DNA from: an uncultured Prevotellaceae bacterium
GTDB lineage: Bacteria > Bacteroidota > Bacteroidia > Bacteroidales > Bacteroidaceae
Length of the DNA: 57,202 nucleotides
NCBI GenBank assembly: GCA_946402905.1
Contig: CAMIYC010000018.1
Coordinates: forward strand, 1 to 57,202
Direction of reading: 5' to 3'
In this document: in pieces, positions 8,525 through 17,315 of the stretch
How the letters are laid out: every line of letters starts with the position of its first letter
Numbering within the stretch: the first letter of the stretch is position 1
Notes under the pieces: generated by a model
What the model was told of the DNA's origin: nothing
Databases searched by the model: none
The model's input: only the letters and a program-made list of their open reading frames with translations
Position numbers and translations under genes: made by a program

Positions 8525-9577
8525 ATGCCCAAACGCCTGAAAGATAATCTCACCTCCGACTACTTCAGTGCTGCCAACCAGATGAAGTCAAAGGCCGCGC
8601 GCAGACGTGTCGTGGCCTACGTAGAGAGCTACGACGACGTGTTTTTCTGGCGCATGGTGCTCAGTGGCTTCGAAAATGAGAAAATGTATTTCGAGGTGAT
8701 GCTCCCCTCGAAGGTCAACCTCTCCAAAGGAAAAAAACAGGTGCTCATGAACCTTGTGGGCGATAATCTGGGAGAGGACATGATAGCCTGTGTCGATGCC
8801 GACTACGATTTCCTTATACAGGGTGCCACCAAGACCTCGGAGAAAATCATCTCCTCACCTTACGTCTTCCACACCTATGTCTATGCCATAGAAAATTTCC
8901 AGTGCTATGCGCCGTCACTGCATAATGTCTGTGTCATGGCCACGCTCAACGACCACAGCGTGTTTGACTTCCAGGCCTATCTCCGCGAATATTCCAAGGC
9001 CATCTTCCCGCTCTTTGTCTGGAGTATTTGGTATTATCGCAGACCCAATTTCTCCGAATTCTCTATCTCCGACTTCAACAGGGTGATCGAGGTGGGCCAC
9101 TTCACCATCCAGAATGCCGCGGAAGGACTGGCCAGGGTGAGACATAAGGTGGGGCGGAGGGTCATACAGCTCCAAAACCAGAACCCTGACGCCAAAGAAA
9201 CCTATCTTGCACTGAAGGAGGAACTCAAGACGCTCGGTGTGACCCCCGACACTACCTACCTGTATGTGCAGGGGCATCATCTGCACGACAGCATCGTGGC
9301 ACCCATGCTCACCAAGGTGTGCGACAGGCTCAGGCGCGAGCGGGAGAACGAGATACGAAGCAAAGCGGTGCATGGCACACAGATGCGCAACGAACTGTCG
9401 TGTTATGATCACAGCGTGGAGAATGTCAACTCTATGCTGAAGAAAAATCTGGGCTATGTCAGCTCTGCACCCTATCTTAGACTGAAAAACGACATACAAA
9501 GATATCTCGAAAAACATGAAAATGATACTCGCCAGCAAAGAGACAGCCTTCTTGTTGAGAAAGCACAGGTTTCATGA
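8525..9577 (+). CDS. DUF4435 protein with TOPRIM-like motifs (AriB-like)
   Basis: A 350-residue DUF4435 protein. The N-terminal third carries TOPRIM-type acidic motifs: Glu34 in VAYVESYDD and D91/D93 in CVDADYD, the layout of a metal-dependent nuclease site. The rest is mostly helical and unassigned. DUF4435 is the effector in the PARIS system, and its partner ATPase lies 17 bases upstream. The ATG at 8525 was chosen because earlier in-frame starts lie inside the ATPase gene and give an arginine-rich extension without family features. Its 3' end overlaps the next gene by about 60 bases, a strong sign of coupled translation. Confidence 0.8.
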   Translation: MPKRLKDNLTSDYFSAANQMKSKAARRRVVAYVESYDDVFFWRMVLSGFENEKMYFEVMLPSKVNLSKGKKQVLMNLVGDNLGEDMIACVDADYDFLIQGATKTSEKIISSPYVFHTYVYAIENFQCYAPSLHNVCVMATLNDHSVFDFQAYLREYSKAIFPLFVWSIWYYRRPNFSEFSISDFNRVIEVGHFTIQNAAEGLARVRHKVGRRVIQLQNQNPDAKETYLALKEELKTLGVTPDTTYLYVQGHHLHDSIVAPMLTKVCDRLRRERENEIRSKAVHGTQMRNELSCYDHSVENVNSMLKKNLGYVSSAPYLRLKNDIQRYLEKHENDTRQQRDSLLVEKAQVS

Positions 9578-9902
9578 GCCAGTAGAGGCACATTTCGATA
9601 CCGAAGGCGTGCTCCACGAGACCTCTGACCAGGGTGTCGTCAACTGGAACCAGCCTGCCTTCGACCGTAACGCCCGTCGACGGGTATATGCCGCACCGCC
9701 ATTGTCCCTGGCTCAACAATGGCTCAGGGAGAAGAAGCATTATGACGTGTTGGTCTACAGAGACTATTTCTGTGGAAAAGTGGGCAAATACTATGCTACC
9801 ATCATCCGCCTGCGTGACGGGGCGGTGAGTGAGACACGGCGCTACCGCTCGTATGAGAAAGCACTCGAGGCGGGTGTCGTCAAGGCACTCAAGACGATGT
9901 GA
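9516..9902 (+). CDS. Small protein coupled to the ATPase/DUF4435 unit
   Basis: A 128-residue soluble protein whose 5' end lies inside the DUF4435 gene; ATGs at 9516 and 9522 are both possible. The middle reads LAQQWLREKKHYDV and the end SYEKALEAGVVKALKTM. This pattern recalls small uncharacterised proteins that I remember from Bacteroidales phages and conjugative elements, but I cannot name the family. No catalytic motif, membrane segment or signal peptide is visible. Its overlap with the effector gene suggests a job in the same complex, for instance as accessory, sensor or inhibitor; that is inference only. Confidence 0.65.
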   Translation: MKMILASKETAFLLRKHRFHEPVEAHFDTEGVLHETSDQGVVNWNQPAFDRNARRRVYAAPPLSLAQQWLREKKHYDVLVYRDYFCGKVGKYYATIIRLRDGAVSETRRYRSYEKALEAGVVKALKTM

Positions 9903-9931
9903 CCCCCTGACGACACCCGGATATGCTGAGG

Positions 9932-10894
9932 TCAGACATAAGTCTCCAGAAACCTGACCTGGCCGCTCACCCTTACTTCATTGGCACAGGCGGGCAGGAG
10001 TATCGTCTCGCCGGCGCGGAGTGTCGTCTCGTTGCCATCCTCGTCGGTGACGGTTCCCTCGCCTTTCACGCCGATTAATATCACAAAACTGTCAAGCTCT
10101 GAGTAGTCGAGCGTCATAGGCTCATCCAGGTCGTATACAGCGGTGGTGAAGTAGGGACAGCTCACCAGCTGTACGCCCGCGTTGAGCTCGGGGGTATATG
10201 ACGTGCGATAGTCGGCCTCTACATGATAGTCGATACTCTCAGAGGCTTCCTGGGTGTGCAGTTCACGGTAGTTGCCGTCTTTGTCTTTGCGCTTGAAGTC
10301 ATAGATACGGTAGGTCACGTCGCTTGTCTGTTGTATCTCAGCCAGGAAGCATCCCGATCCAATGGCGTGGATACGGCCTGCGGGCAGAAAGAACACATCG
10401 CCTTCCTTCACCTCATACTGTGCGAGGGCGTCACAGATCGTGTCGTCTGCTACCATTGATTTGTATTGAGAGGGCGTGATCTCCTTTTTCAGCCCACTGT
10501 AGAGCCGGGCCCCTTCTTCCGAGTCCATGATATACCACATCTCCGTCTTGCCACGGTGCTTGCCCTGGCGGTGGGCTGTCTCGTCGGAGGGGTGCACCTG
10601 GATGGAGAGGTCCTGACGGGCGTCGATGAATTTGATCAGAAGGGGAAACTCGTCGCCGAAGCGCTGATAGTTGTCCTTGCCCACCAGGCGGTCTTTCAGC
10701 AGTGCCACCAGCTCGTTGAGGCGCATGCCTTTGTATGTGCCCTCCCTGACGATGGTCTCATTGTCTTTCACACCCGATATTTCCCAGCTCTCACCCACCT
10801 GTCGCTGTTCGATGTCCAGTTTTTTAAAGGGGATGATCTTCTCGCCGCCCCAGAGGGTCGACTTGAGCAATGGCTCAAATTTTATTGGTAGCAT
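9932..10894 (-). CDS. manA: Class I mannose-6-phosphate isomerase
   Basis: A 320-residue cytosolic zinc enzyme that interconverts mannose 6-phosphate and fructose 6-phosphate. It feeds mannose into glycolysis, or supplies GDP-mannose and GDP-fucose synthesis. The zinc ligands are visible as Q99 and H101 in SIQVHPSDE, E118 in KTEMWY, and H176 in GRIHAIGSG. The start MLPIKFEPLLKSTLWGG is typical of the short Bacteroidetes/Firmicutes form. It lies 45 bases after trkH on the same strand with no promoter that I can see between, so it is probably the last gene of the dxs-trkA-trkH operon. Confidence 0.93.
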   Translation of the reverse strand: MLPIKFEPLLKSTLWGGEKIIPFKKLDIEQRQVGESWEISGVKDNETIVREGTYKGMRLNELVALLKDRLVGKDNYQRFGDEFPLLIKFIDARQDLSIQVHPSDETAHRQGKHRGKTEMWYIMDSEEGARLYSGLKKEITPSQYKSMVADDTICDALAQYEVKEGDVFFLPAGRIHAIGSGCFLAEIQQTSDVTYRIYDFKRKDKDGNYRELHTQEASESIDYHVEADYRTSYTPELNAGVQLVSCPYFTTAVYDLDEPMTLDYSELDSFVILIGVKGEGTVTDEDGNETTLRAGETILLPACANEVRVSGQVRFLETYV

Positions 10895-10939
10895 GTGAGT
10901 TCTTTGGTTATAAGTTGATGAGTTTATTAAGTAGATGAA

Positions 10940-12403
10940 TTAATTGTCTTTCCAATATGACGGGGTGAGGAGTATCAGCACGTTGAAAATCTCAAGACGC
11001 CCCATCAGCATCAGCATGGAGCAAACCCATTTGATGATACCGGGCATGCTGCTCCATGTCATGTCTGGCCCCAGTTCATTGAGCGGCAGTCCGACATTGT
11101 TGATACAGCTCAGGGAGATAATCACCGAGTTGGTGATGTCGATGTCGATGGCAAGCATCAGTCCGCATGTGCCCAGGCAGGCGATGATATAGACGGCGAA
11201 AAACGCCAGCAGGTTCTGCACCGTCGACGAGGGCATGGCGTGGCCGTTGACCTTGACAGGAAGCACGGCGCGGGGATGCAGCAGCCGCCGAAACTCATTC
11301 TGTATCACCTTGAGTATCATCAATGCCCTCACACTTTTGAATCCACCGCTTGTCGAACCGGCACAGGCACCGATAAACATCAGTATCGAGAGGATAATCC
11401 ACGTGAGGTGAGGCCAGGCGCCTACATGGTCGCAGAAGATGCCGGTGGTGGTCATCAGCGACACGACATGAAACGTAGCACTTCTCAGCGCATGGCCTGC
11501 GCTGTAGCCATTCTGGCTCATGAGGATGAATGCGATCCACAGACTGCTTGCCAGTACCAGGATGCTGTAGAAACGTATTTCGGAGTTCTTGTAGAAGGCC
11601 TTAAACTGAAGCTTGATCACCATCAGGTAAAGAACCGTGAAGTTGATGCCTGAGAGAAACTGAAACACCAGCCCGATACATTCTATCATTGGGGAGTGGA
11701 AATGGGCAATGCTGTCATTGTGTATCGAGAAACCGCCGGTGGCGGTGGTCGTCATGCCGTAGTTGAGCGCGCTGAACCAGTCCATCCCGGCCAGGGCGTA
11801 GGCTCCTACGCAGCCGATGGTCAGCACCAGGTAGACCGTCCATATCCATTTGGCGTTGGTGCTCAGACGGGGGTGCATCTTTGAGCGGATAGGGCCGGTG
11901 GCCTCTGCCGAGAACACGCGCATAGACCCGCCCACCATGGAGGGCAGGATGGCTATGGTGAAGAATACAATACCCAGACCGCCCACCCATTGCGACAGCG
12001 AGCGCCAGAAGAGCATCGCATGATGGGAGTGCAGCTGCGACTCGACGTCGTTGAGCACCGAGGCTCCTGTGGTGGTAAATCCTGACATCGTCTCGAAAAA
12101 GGCATCTGTGGGATTGTCGATGATGCCGCTGAAAAGATAGGGCATCGAGCCGAATATACTGAAGGTGAGCCAGGTGAGCGTCACCACGACATAGGAGTCG
12201 CGGCGGGTCATCATGCTGGGTGCGTCATGTCCAAGGCGCAGCAGGCCAATGCCCGAGGCGATGGTGATGCCCAAGGCGATGACAAACGGCCACGTGTCGC
12301 TGCTGCGGAAATAGAGGGCCATGACCACACAAATGGCCATAAACACGGCTTCTATCATCAGCAGCAAGCCGATAATCTTGTATATCAGTTTCAGATTGAC
12401 CAT
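10940..12403 (-). CDS. trkH: TrkH-family potassium uptake channel
   Basis: A 487-residue integral membrane subunit of the Trk potassium uptake system, with four pore-loop repeats. Filter-like segments are visible, such as TMSGFTTTGAS near residue 110, TTTATGGFS in the second repeat, and GACAGSTSGGFK in the third. Its start codon overlaps the trkA stop by one base (TGATG), so the gating subunit and the channel are made together. The length matches the family. Confidence 0.95.
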   Translation of the reverse strand: MVNLKLIYKIIGLLLMIEAVFMAICVVMALYFRSSDTWPFVIALGITIASGIGLLRLGHDAPSMMTRRDSYVVVTLTWLTFSIFGSMPYLFSGIIDNPTDAFFETMSGFTTTGASVLNDVESQLHSHHAMLFWRSLSQWVGGLGIVFFTIAILPSMVGGSMRVFSAEATGPIRSKMHPRLSTNAKWIWTVYLVLTIGCVGAYALAGMDWFSALNYGMTTTATGGFSIHNDSIAHFHSPMIECIGLVFQFLSGINFTVLYLMVIKLQFKAFYKNSEIRFYSILVLASSLWIAFILMSQNGYSAGHALRSATFHVVSLMTTTGIFCDHVGAWPHLTWIILSILMFIGACAGSTSGGFKSVRALMILKVIQNEFRRLLHPRAVLPVKVNGHAMPSSTVQNLLAFFAVYIIACLGTCGLMLAIDIDITNSVIISLSCINNVGLPLNELGPDMTWSSMPGIIKWVCSMLMLMGRLEIFNVLILLTPSYWKDN

Positions 12404-13749
12404 CAGGTGGTAAAGAATTTCTCTATTTTCTTCATGTTCACGTCATGGCAGAACACCACGACGATGTCGCCGGCCTCTATCTGTGTGCCGCCGCTGACGA
12501 GCATGCCCGTCTTGCCGCGCACCAGACCTCCGATGGTGGTGCCGTGGGGCAGTCCCAGCTCAAATACTTTCTTGCGCGTCACTTTGGAGCCTTTCTGCGC
12601 GGTGAACTCTGCCACGTCGGCATTGGCCGACATGAGAAAACGGATGTTTTGTACGTCGGCGTCGAGCATCATCTGGTAGATGCTTCCGGCGGCGAGTACT
12701 TTCTTGTTGATGATCGTGCCGATGTCCAGACTCTCTGCCATGCTTGCATAGTTGCTGTTCTCCACCATGGCTATCGTCTTGCGCACACCCAGACGCTTGG
12801 CGGTCAGACAGGCCAGGATGTTGGTCTCGGCATTGCCGGTCAGCGCCACGAAGGCCTGGGTGTTGCCGATGTTCTCGTCAAGCAGCAGGTCCAGGTCGCG
12901 GCCGTCGCCGTTGATCACCATCGTGTTGTTGTCCTCCAGGGCTTCGTTGAGGATTTCACACTGTCGCTCGTCCACCTCGATGATTTTAGCATTCATGTAT
13001 TCGGGCAGCGTCAGTGCGGCACGGATGGCGGTCTTGCCGCCGCCCATGATCATCACGTTCTTCACGTCGGCATAGTGCTCCTTGCCTACGATCTTTCGGA
13101 TATAGGGGATATAGTTTTTCATCGTCATGAAGTAGACGATGTCGTAGAGTTTCAGTTCGTCGTCTCCACCGGGGATGATGGTCTCGCCGTCGCGCTTGAT
13201 GGCCACCACATGATAGGGATCCTGTGGGCCGCAGAGCACTTTGAGGGGTTGGTTGAGTATCTCGCACGATTCGCGCAGCTTGATGCCCAGCATCACCAGC
13301 GAGCCGTCGTGCACATCCCAGCGCTGGCGCACCCAGCTCATCTTCAGGCCGTTGATGATGTCGCGGGCTGCAAGCATCTCTGGATAGATCAAGGTGTCGA
13401 TACCCATGCGCTTGAAGAATTTGTCATTTTCCGACGAGACATACGAGTAGCGGTCTATCTGGGCCACAGTCTTCACCGCACCCATCGTGTGGGCCATCAC
13501 ACAGCAGTTGATGTTCACATTCTCATCTGGCGTCACGGCGATAAACAGGTCGGCATGGCCGGCTCCGGCGTCACGCAGCGACTTGATGTCGGTGGGCGAG
13601 GCATGGAGCGTCATCAGGTCATAGTCGCTGCTGATGCTGTTCAGGTGGTCTGCGTCTTCGTCGATCAGGATAATGTCCTGGTTGCTGCGTGACAGCAGAC
13701 GGGCCAGATGCGAGCCGATGGCAGAGGCGCCTACAATGATGATTTTCAT
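12403..13749 (-). CDS. trkA: Trk system potassium uptake regulator TrkA
   Basis: A 448-residue cytosolic ring subunit that gates TrkH by binding NAD(H) or adenine nucleotides. It has two RCK (TrkA-N/TrkA-C) repeats. The first opens with the nucleotide-binding motif GASAIG near residues 7-12; the second has [12 protein letters not shown] near the middle. The ATG at 13749 gives the classic start MKIIIVGAS. The longer frame runs into dxs and encodes low-complexity sequence. It overlaps the dxs stop by ATGA and the trkH start by one base. Confidence 0.95.
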   Translation of the reverse strand: MKIIIVGASAIGSHLARLLSRSNQDIILIDEDADHLNSISSDYDLMTLHASPTDIKSLRDAGAGHADLFIAVTPDENVNINCCVMAHTMGAVKTVAQIDRYSYVSSENDKFFKRMGIDTLIYPEMLAARDIINGLKMSWVRQRWDVHDGSLVMLGIKLRESCEILNQPLKVLCGPQDPYHVVAIKRDGETIIPGGDDELKLYDIVYFMTMKNYIPYIRKIVGKEHYADVKNVMIMGGGKTAIRAALTLPEYMNAKIIEVDERQCEILNEALEDNNTMVINGDGRDLDLLLDENIGNTQAFVALTGNAETNILACLTAKRLGVRKTIAMVENSNYASMAESLDIGTIINKKVLAAGSIYQMMLDADVQNIRFLMSANADVAEFTAQKGSKVTRKKVFELGLPHGTTIGGLVRGKTGMLVSGGTQIEAGDIVVVFCHDVNMKKIEKFFTT

Positions 13750-15641
13750 AGGCTGAGTATAGTTTTCTTGATATTCTCCACGTCGATGCCGGTGAGATGC
13801 TGCAACTCCGCCACTGTGCCGTGCTCGACGAAACGGTCGGGCAGGCCCATTCGCTGCAGACGGGGATGGTGGCCATGGTCCGACAGCCATTCTAATACGG
13901 CAGAGCCGAAGCCTCCGGCGATGCAGCCGTCTTCGATAGTGACGATGCGGTCGAAGCGTCCTGCCACCTCTTCAAGCAGTGTCTCGTCGAGGGGCTTGAT
14001 GAAGCGCATGTCGTAGTGGGCTACGCTGACGGGATGGCCTTCCTCGGCCAGCTGGTCGATGGCGCGGGTCACATGGTTGCCGATAGGGCCTACGCTCAGC
14101 ACGGCTACGTCGTGTCCGTCGCGCAGCCGGCGACCAGTGCCTACGCCCACCTCCTGCATCTCGTTTTTCCAGTCGGTCAGCTCGCCGTGGCCCCTCGGAT
14201 AGCGTATGACGAAGGTGCCCATGCCGGGCAACTGGGCGGTGTACATCAGATTGCGCAACTCATGCTCGTTGAGCGGAGAGGCGATGGTGAGATGGGGGAT
14301 GGCGCGCAGAAATGCAAGGTCGAAAGCACCATGATGCGTGGGTCCGTCCTGACCCACCAGTCCGGCACGGTCGAGACAGATGACCACGGGCAGGTCGAGG
14401 ATGGCGGCGTCGTGGATGATATTGTCATAGGCGCGCTGGGAGAAGGCGCTGTATATGTTGCAGTAGGGGATCAGGCCGTCTTTGGCCATACCGGCGGAGA
14501 AGGTCACGGCGTGGCCTTCGGCGATGCCCACGTCAAACGTACGCTCGGGCATGGCCTCCATCATGATGTTCATCGAGCACCCGGTGGGCATGGCGGGCGT
14601 CACTCCTACGATGCGGTTATTCCTTTGGGCAAGTTCGAGCAGCGTGTGGCCGAACACTTCCTGGTATTTCGGCGGCTTGCTCTTGTCTTTGCTCACTATG
14701 CGCTCGCCGGTGTCGACGTCGAATTTGCCGGGGGCATGCCAGATGGTGGCGGCTTGCTCGGCGGGTTTGTAGCCTTTGCCCTTGATGGTATGCAGATGGA
14801 GCATCTTCGGCCCTTTCATGTTTTTCAGCTGGCGCAGCAGGCGCACGATCTCTTTTACGTCGTGGCCGTCGAAGGGGCCGAAATAGCGGATGTTCATCCC
14901 CTCAAAGACATTCTGCTGATGGCTGATAGCCGACTTCAGGGCGTTGTTCAGACGTATCAGCCCATGACGGCGGTCATCGCCGAGCATGCCCTTGCCTTGC
15001 AGCCAGTGGGCTATTTTGTAGCGCACCTTATTGTAAGTCTCATTGGTGTTCAGGCTCAATAGATACTGCTGCATGCCGCCTACGGAGCGGTCGATGCTCA
15101 TGTCATTGTCATTGAGGATGATGAGCATGTCGTTAGGGCTCGACGACACGTTGTTCAGACCTTCATAGGCCAGGCCGCCGCTCATGGCACCGTCGCCGAT
15201 CACAGCCACCACATGACGCCGCTTCTTGGTCAGGCGAGCAGCAACGGCCATACCCAGCGCGGCGGAGATGGAGTTGGAGGCATGACCACAGGTGAATGTG
15301 TCATACTCGCTTTCCAGCGGGGTGGGGAAGGGGCGTATGCCGTGCAGGCAGCGGTTGGTGTAGAACTGGTCGCGCCGGCCCGTCAGTATCTTGTGGCCGT
15401 ATGCCTGGTGGCCCACATCCCATACGATGCGGTCTTCAGGCGTGTGATACACATAGTGTAGCGCCACGGTGATCTCTACCACACCCAGACTGGAAGCCAG
15501 GTGTCCAGGGTTGACCGACAGCTCGTCGACAATGTCTTCACGCAACTCTCTGCACAGCAAAGGCAAGTCGTCTACGCTGAGTTTGCGCAGGTCGGCTGGT
15601 GTCTGGATCTTATTGAGTATCTTGTATGTGTTTTTACCCAT
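13746..15641 (-). CDS. dxs: 1-deoxy-D-xylulose-5-phosphate synthase
   Basis: A 631-residue thiamine-diphosphate enzyme that condenses pyruvate with glyceraldehyde 3-phosphate, the first step of the MEP isoprenoid pathway. The N-terminal domain has [12 protein letters not shown] and the ThDP-binding GDGAMSGG...NDNDMSI. The transketolase-like middle domain has [15 protein letters not shown], and [15 protein letters not shown] gives the substrate region. The ATG at 15641 ([12 protein letters not shown]) was chosen over an upstream ATG at 15686 that lies on the -7 element. It is the first gene of an operon with trkA, trkH and probably manA; a link between isoprenoids and potassium uptake is not obvious. 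Confidence 0.96.
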   Translation of the reverse strand: MGKNTYKILNKIQTPADLRKLSVDDLPLLCRELREDIVDELSVNPGHLASSLGVVEITVALHYVYHTPEDRIVWDVGHQAYGHKILTGRRDQFYTNRCLHGIRPFPTPLESEYDTFTCGHASNSISAALGMAVAARLTKKRRHVVAVIGDGAMSGGLAYEGLNNVSSSPNDMLIILNDNDMSIDRSVGGMQQYLLSLNTNETYNKVRYKIAHWLQGKGMLGDDRRHGLIRLNNALKSAISHQQNVFEGMNIRYFGPFDGHDVKEIVRLLRQLKNMKGPKMLHLHTIKGKGYKPAEQAATIWHAPGKFDVDTGERIVSKDKSKPPKYQEVFGHTLLELAQRNNRIVGVTPAMPTGCSMNIMMEAMPERTFDVGIAEGHAVTFSAGMAKDGLIPYCNIYSAFSQRAYDNIIHDAAILDLPVVICLDRAGLVGQDGPTHHGAFDLAFLRAIPHLTIASPLNEHELRNLMYTAQLPGMGTFVIRYPRGHGELTDWKNEMQEVGVGTGRRLRDGHDVAVLSVGPIGNHVTRAIDQLAEEGHPVSVAHYDMRFIKPLDETLLEEVAGRFDRIVTIEDGCIAGGFGSAVLEWLSDHGHHPRLQRMGLPDRFVEHGTVAELQHLTGIDVENIKKTILSL

Positions 15642-15683
15642 TTGATGAGTTGAAATTCGGCTTTTCTTAGCTGTTTCAAAAAG

Positions 15684-15715
15684 CAAAGTTAATGCAAAAT
15701 GGGTATATATGCAAA
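15684..15715 (-). promoter_or_regulatory. Promoter of the dxs-trkA-trkH-manA operon
   Basis: Minus-strand TAACTTTG at 15684-15691 and TTTG at 15712-15715, spacing 20: a full consensus match 43 bases upstream of the dxs start. Confidence 0.75.
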
Positions 15716-15755
15716 ATATTTCAGCCGAAAATCGTCAAACCTCGGGATTTATGTG

Positions 15756-15763
15756 TATTTTTG
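15756..15763 (+). promoter_or_regulatory. -7 element of the C1 peptidase gene
   Basis: TATTTTTG matches TAnnTTTG, 31 bases before the ATG at 15794. No clear -33 TTTG is visible. Confidence 0.5.
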
Positions 15764-15793
15764 TGGCATCATATACCAAACCACCTTTAGAAA

Positions 15794-17200
15794 ATGATTA
15801 AAAAAACATTGTTTACTACCTTGACCCTTTTGTTGTCGGTTTCGGCTCTTTGCGCCCAGACTTCAACGGGAGGAATCTCTGCTGATATGCTCAGGCAGAT
15901 AGAAAAGTCACAGAAAACCGGGACTGCCGACAAGGCTCTCTTCAATGCCATCGCTTCCAACTCCATCGACGACCTGGCACGCAATTTCGCCAACCAGACC
16001 GCTGTCGACACGTATTTCAGCCATGAGACCAAGAGCCAGTCGATACACGACCAGAAAAGCAGCGGACGGTGCTGGCTGTTCAGTGGGCTCAACGTGCTGC
16101 GCTCCGACTTTGCCAAGGCTTCCGACTCGCTCACCGTGGAGTTTTCGCAGGCATATCTCTTCTTCTACGATCAGCTGGAGAAGGCCAACCTGATGCTGCA
16201 GGGGGTGATCGACCATGCCAAGAAACCTATTGACGACGAGCGGGTGCGCTTCTTCTTCAAAAGTCCTATCAATGACGGTGGCACGTTCTGTGGCGTGGCC
16301 GACCTGGCAGAGAAGTACGGACTGGTGCCGATGGGGGTGCAGCCTGAGACATTCTCAGCCAACAACACCAGCCGCATGGCCCGCCTGGTAGCCTCAAAAC
16401 TGCGTGAGTATGGTCTTGAACTGCGGCAGATGGTGGCTGATGGCAAGAAGGCCAACCTCATCCAGGCGCGTAAGACCGAGATGCTCGGCACCATCTATCA
16501 TATTCTCTGCATCACGCTGGGCGAGCCGGTCAAGGAGTTCACATACGCTTTCACCGACAAGAAAGGGAAGGCGCTCACGGCTCCTAAGAAATACACGCCG
16601 ATGGAGTTCTACCGCGAGACGGTGGGGCAACCGCTCAACGGCTCTTTCATCATGGTGATGAACGACCCGCGGAGGCCGTATTACAAGACCTATGAGGTGG
16701 AGTACGACCGCCATACATACGATGGCCACAACTGGAAATATCTCAACCTGCCGATGGACGAGATAGAGCAACTGGCCATCGCTTCGATCAAGGACGGGCG
16801 CAAACTGTACTCATCCTATGATGTGGGCAAGCAGTTCGACCGCAAGCGTGGCTATCTCGATACTGAGAATTACGACTATGGGTCGCTCTTCGGCACCACC
16901 TTCCCTATGGATAAGGCCCAGCGTATCATGACCTTCGACAGTGGCTCCACTCATGCCATGACTCTCACGGCTGTCGACCTCGACGAGAATGGGAAAGCCC
17001 GCAAATGGAAGGTCGAGAACAGCTGGGGTCCGGCGAGCGGGCAGAGCGGCTGTCTCATCATGACCGACCGCTGGATGCGCGAATACATGTTCCGCCTCGT
17101 GGTCAACAAGAAATACGTGCCCGAAAACATCCTTGAGATGGAGCGGCAGAAGCCCACGATGGTCATGCCCGAAGACCCCCTCTTCCAGGAGGATATGTAG
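15794..17200 (+). CDS. Secreted C1-family cysteine peptidase (aminopeptidase C/bleomycin-hydrolase type)
   Basis: A 468-residue papain-fold peptidase of the PepC/bleomycin hydrolase group, here with a signal peptide (about residues 1-21, cut after SALCAQ), so it acts outside the cytoplasm. The oxyanion Gln and catalytic Cys are Q87 and C93 in HDQKSSGRCWLFSG. The catalytic His is in GSTHAMTLTAVD and the Asn in VENSWG. The family normally works as a hexamer trimming peptides from the N-terminus. It stands alone on the plus strand, with its own -7 element and a strong terminator. Confidence 0.92.
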   Translation: MIKKTLFTTLTLLLSVSALCAQTSTGGISADMLRQIEKSQKTGTADKALFNAIASNSIDDLARNFANQTAVDTYFSHETKSQSIHDQKSSGRCWLFSGLNVLRSDFAKASDSLTVEFSQAYLFFYDQLEKANLMLQGVIDHAKKPIDDERVRFFFKSPINDGGTFCGVADLAEKYGLVPMGVQPETFSANNTSRMARLVASKLREYGLELRQMVADGKKANLIQARKTEMLGTIYHILCITLGEPVKEFTYAFTDKKGKALTAPKKYTPMEFYRETVGQPLNGSFIMVMNDPRRPYYKTYEVEYDRHTYDGHNWKYLNLPMDEIEQLAIASIKDGRKLYSSYDVGKQFDRKRGYLDTENYDYGSLFGTTFPMDKAQRIMTFDSGSTHAMTLTAVDLDENGKARKWKVENSWGPASGQSGCLIMTDRWMREYMFRLVVNKKYVPENILEMERQKPTMVMPEDPLFQEDM

Positions 17201-17216
17201 GTCAATCCTATATATA

Positions 17217-17245
17217 GAGCCCACTTTCCACAGTGGGCTCTTTTT
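17217..17245 (+). terminator. Intrinsic terminator of the C1 peptidase gene
   Basis: GAGCCCACT (17217-17225), a six-base loop, AGTGGGCTC (17232-17240), then TTTTT: a perfect 9-bp stem with a T tail, 16 bases past the stop. Confidence 0.9.
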
Positions 17246-17315
17246 GTAGCCCCTGCTTGTCAGCCAGTGTAAGAACGTAGCATGTCTCGTTTCGGTGAAT
17301 AAGCACACCCTTCTC

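Noticed and set aside
12445..13692. 415-codon plus-strand open frame opposite trkA
   Set aside because: Shadow of trkA; composition is that of reversed coding DNA and no family features are visible.
14016..15062. 348-codon plus-strand open frame opposite dxs
   Set aside because: Antisense shadow of a certain gene.
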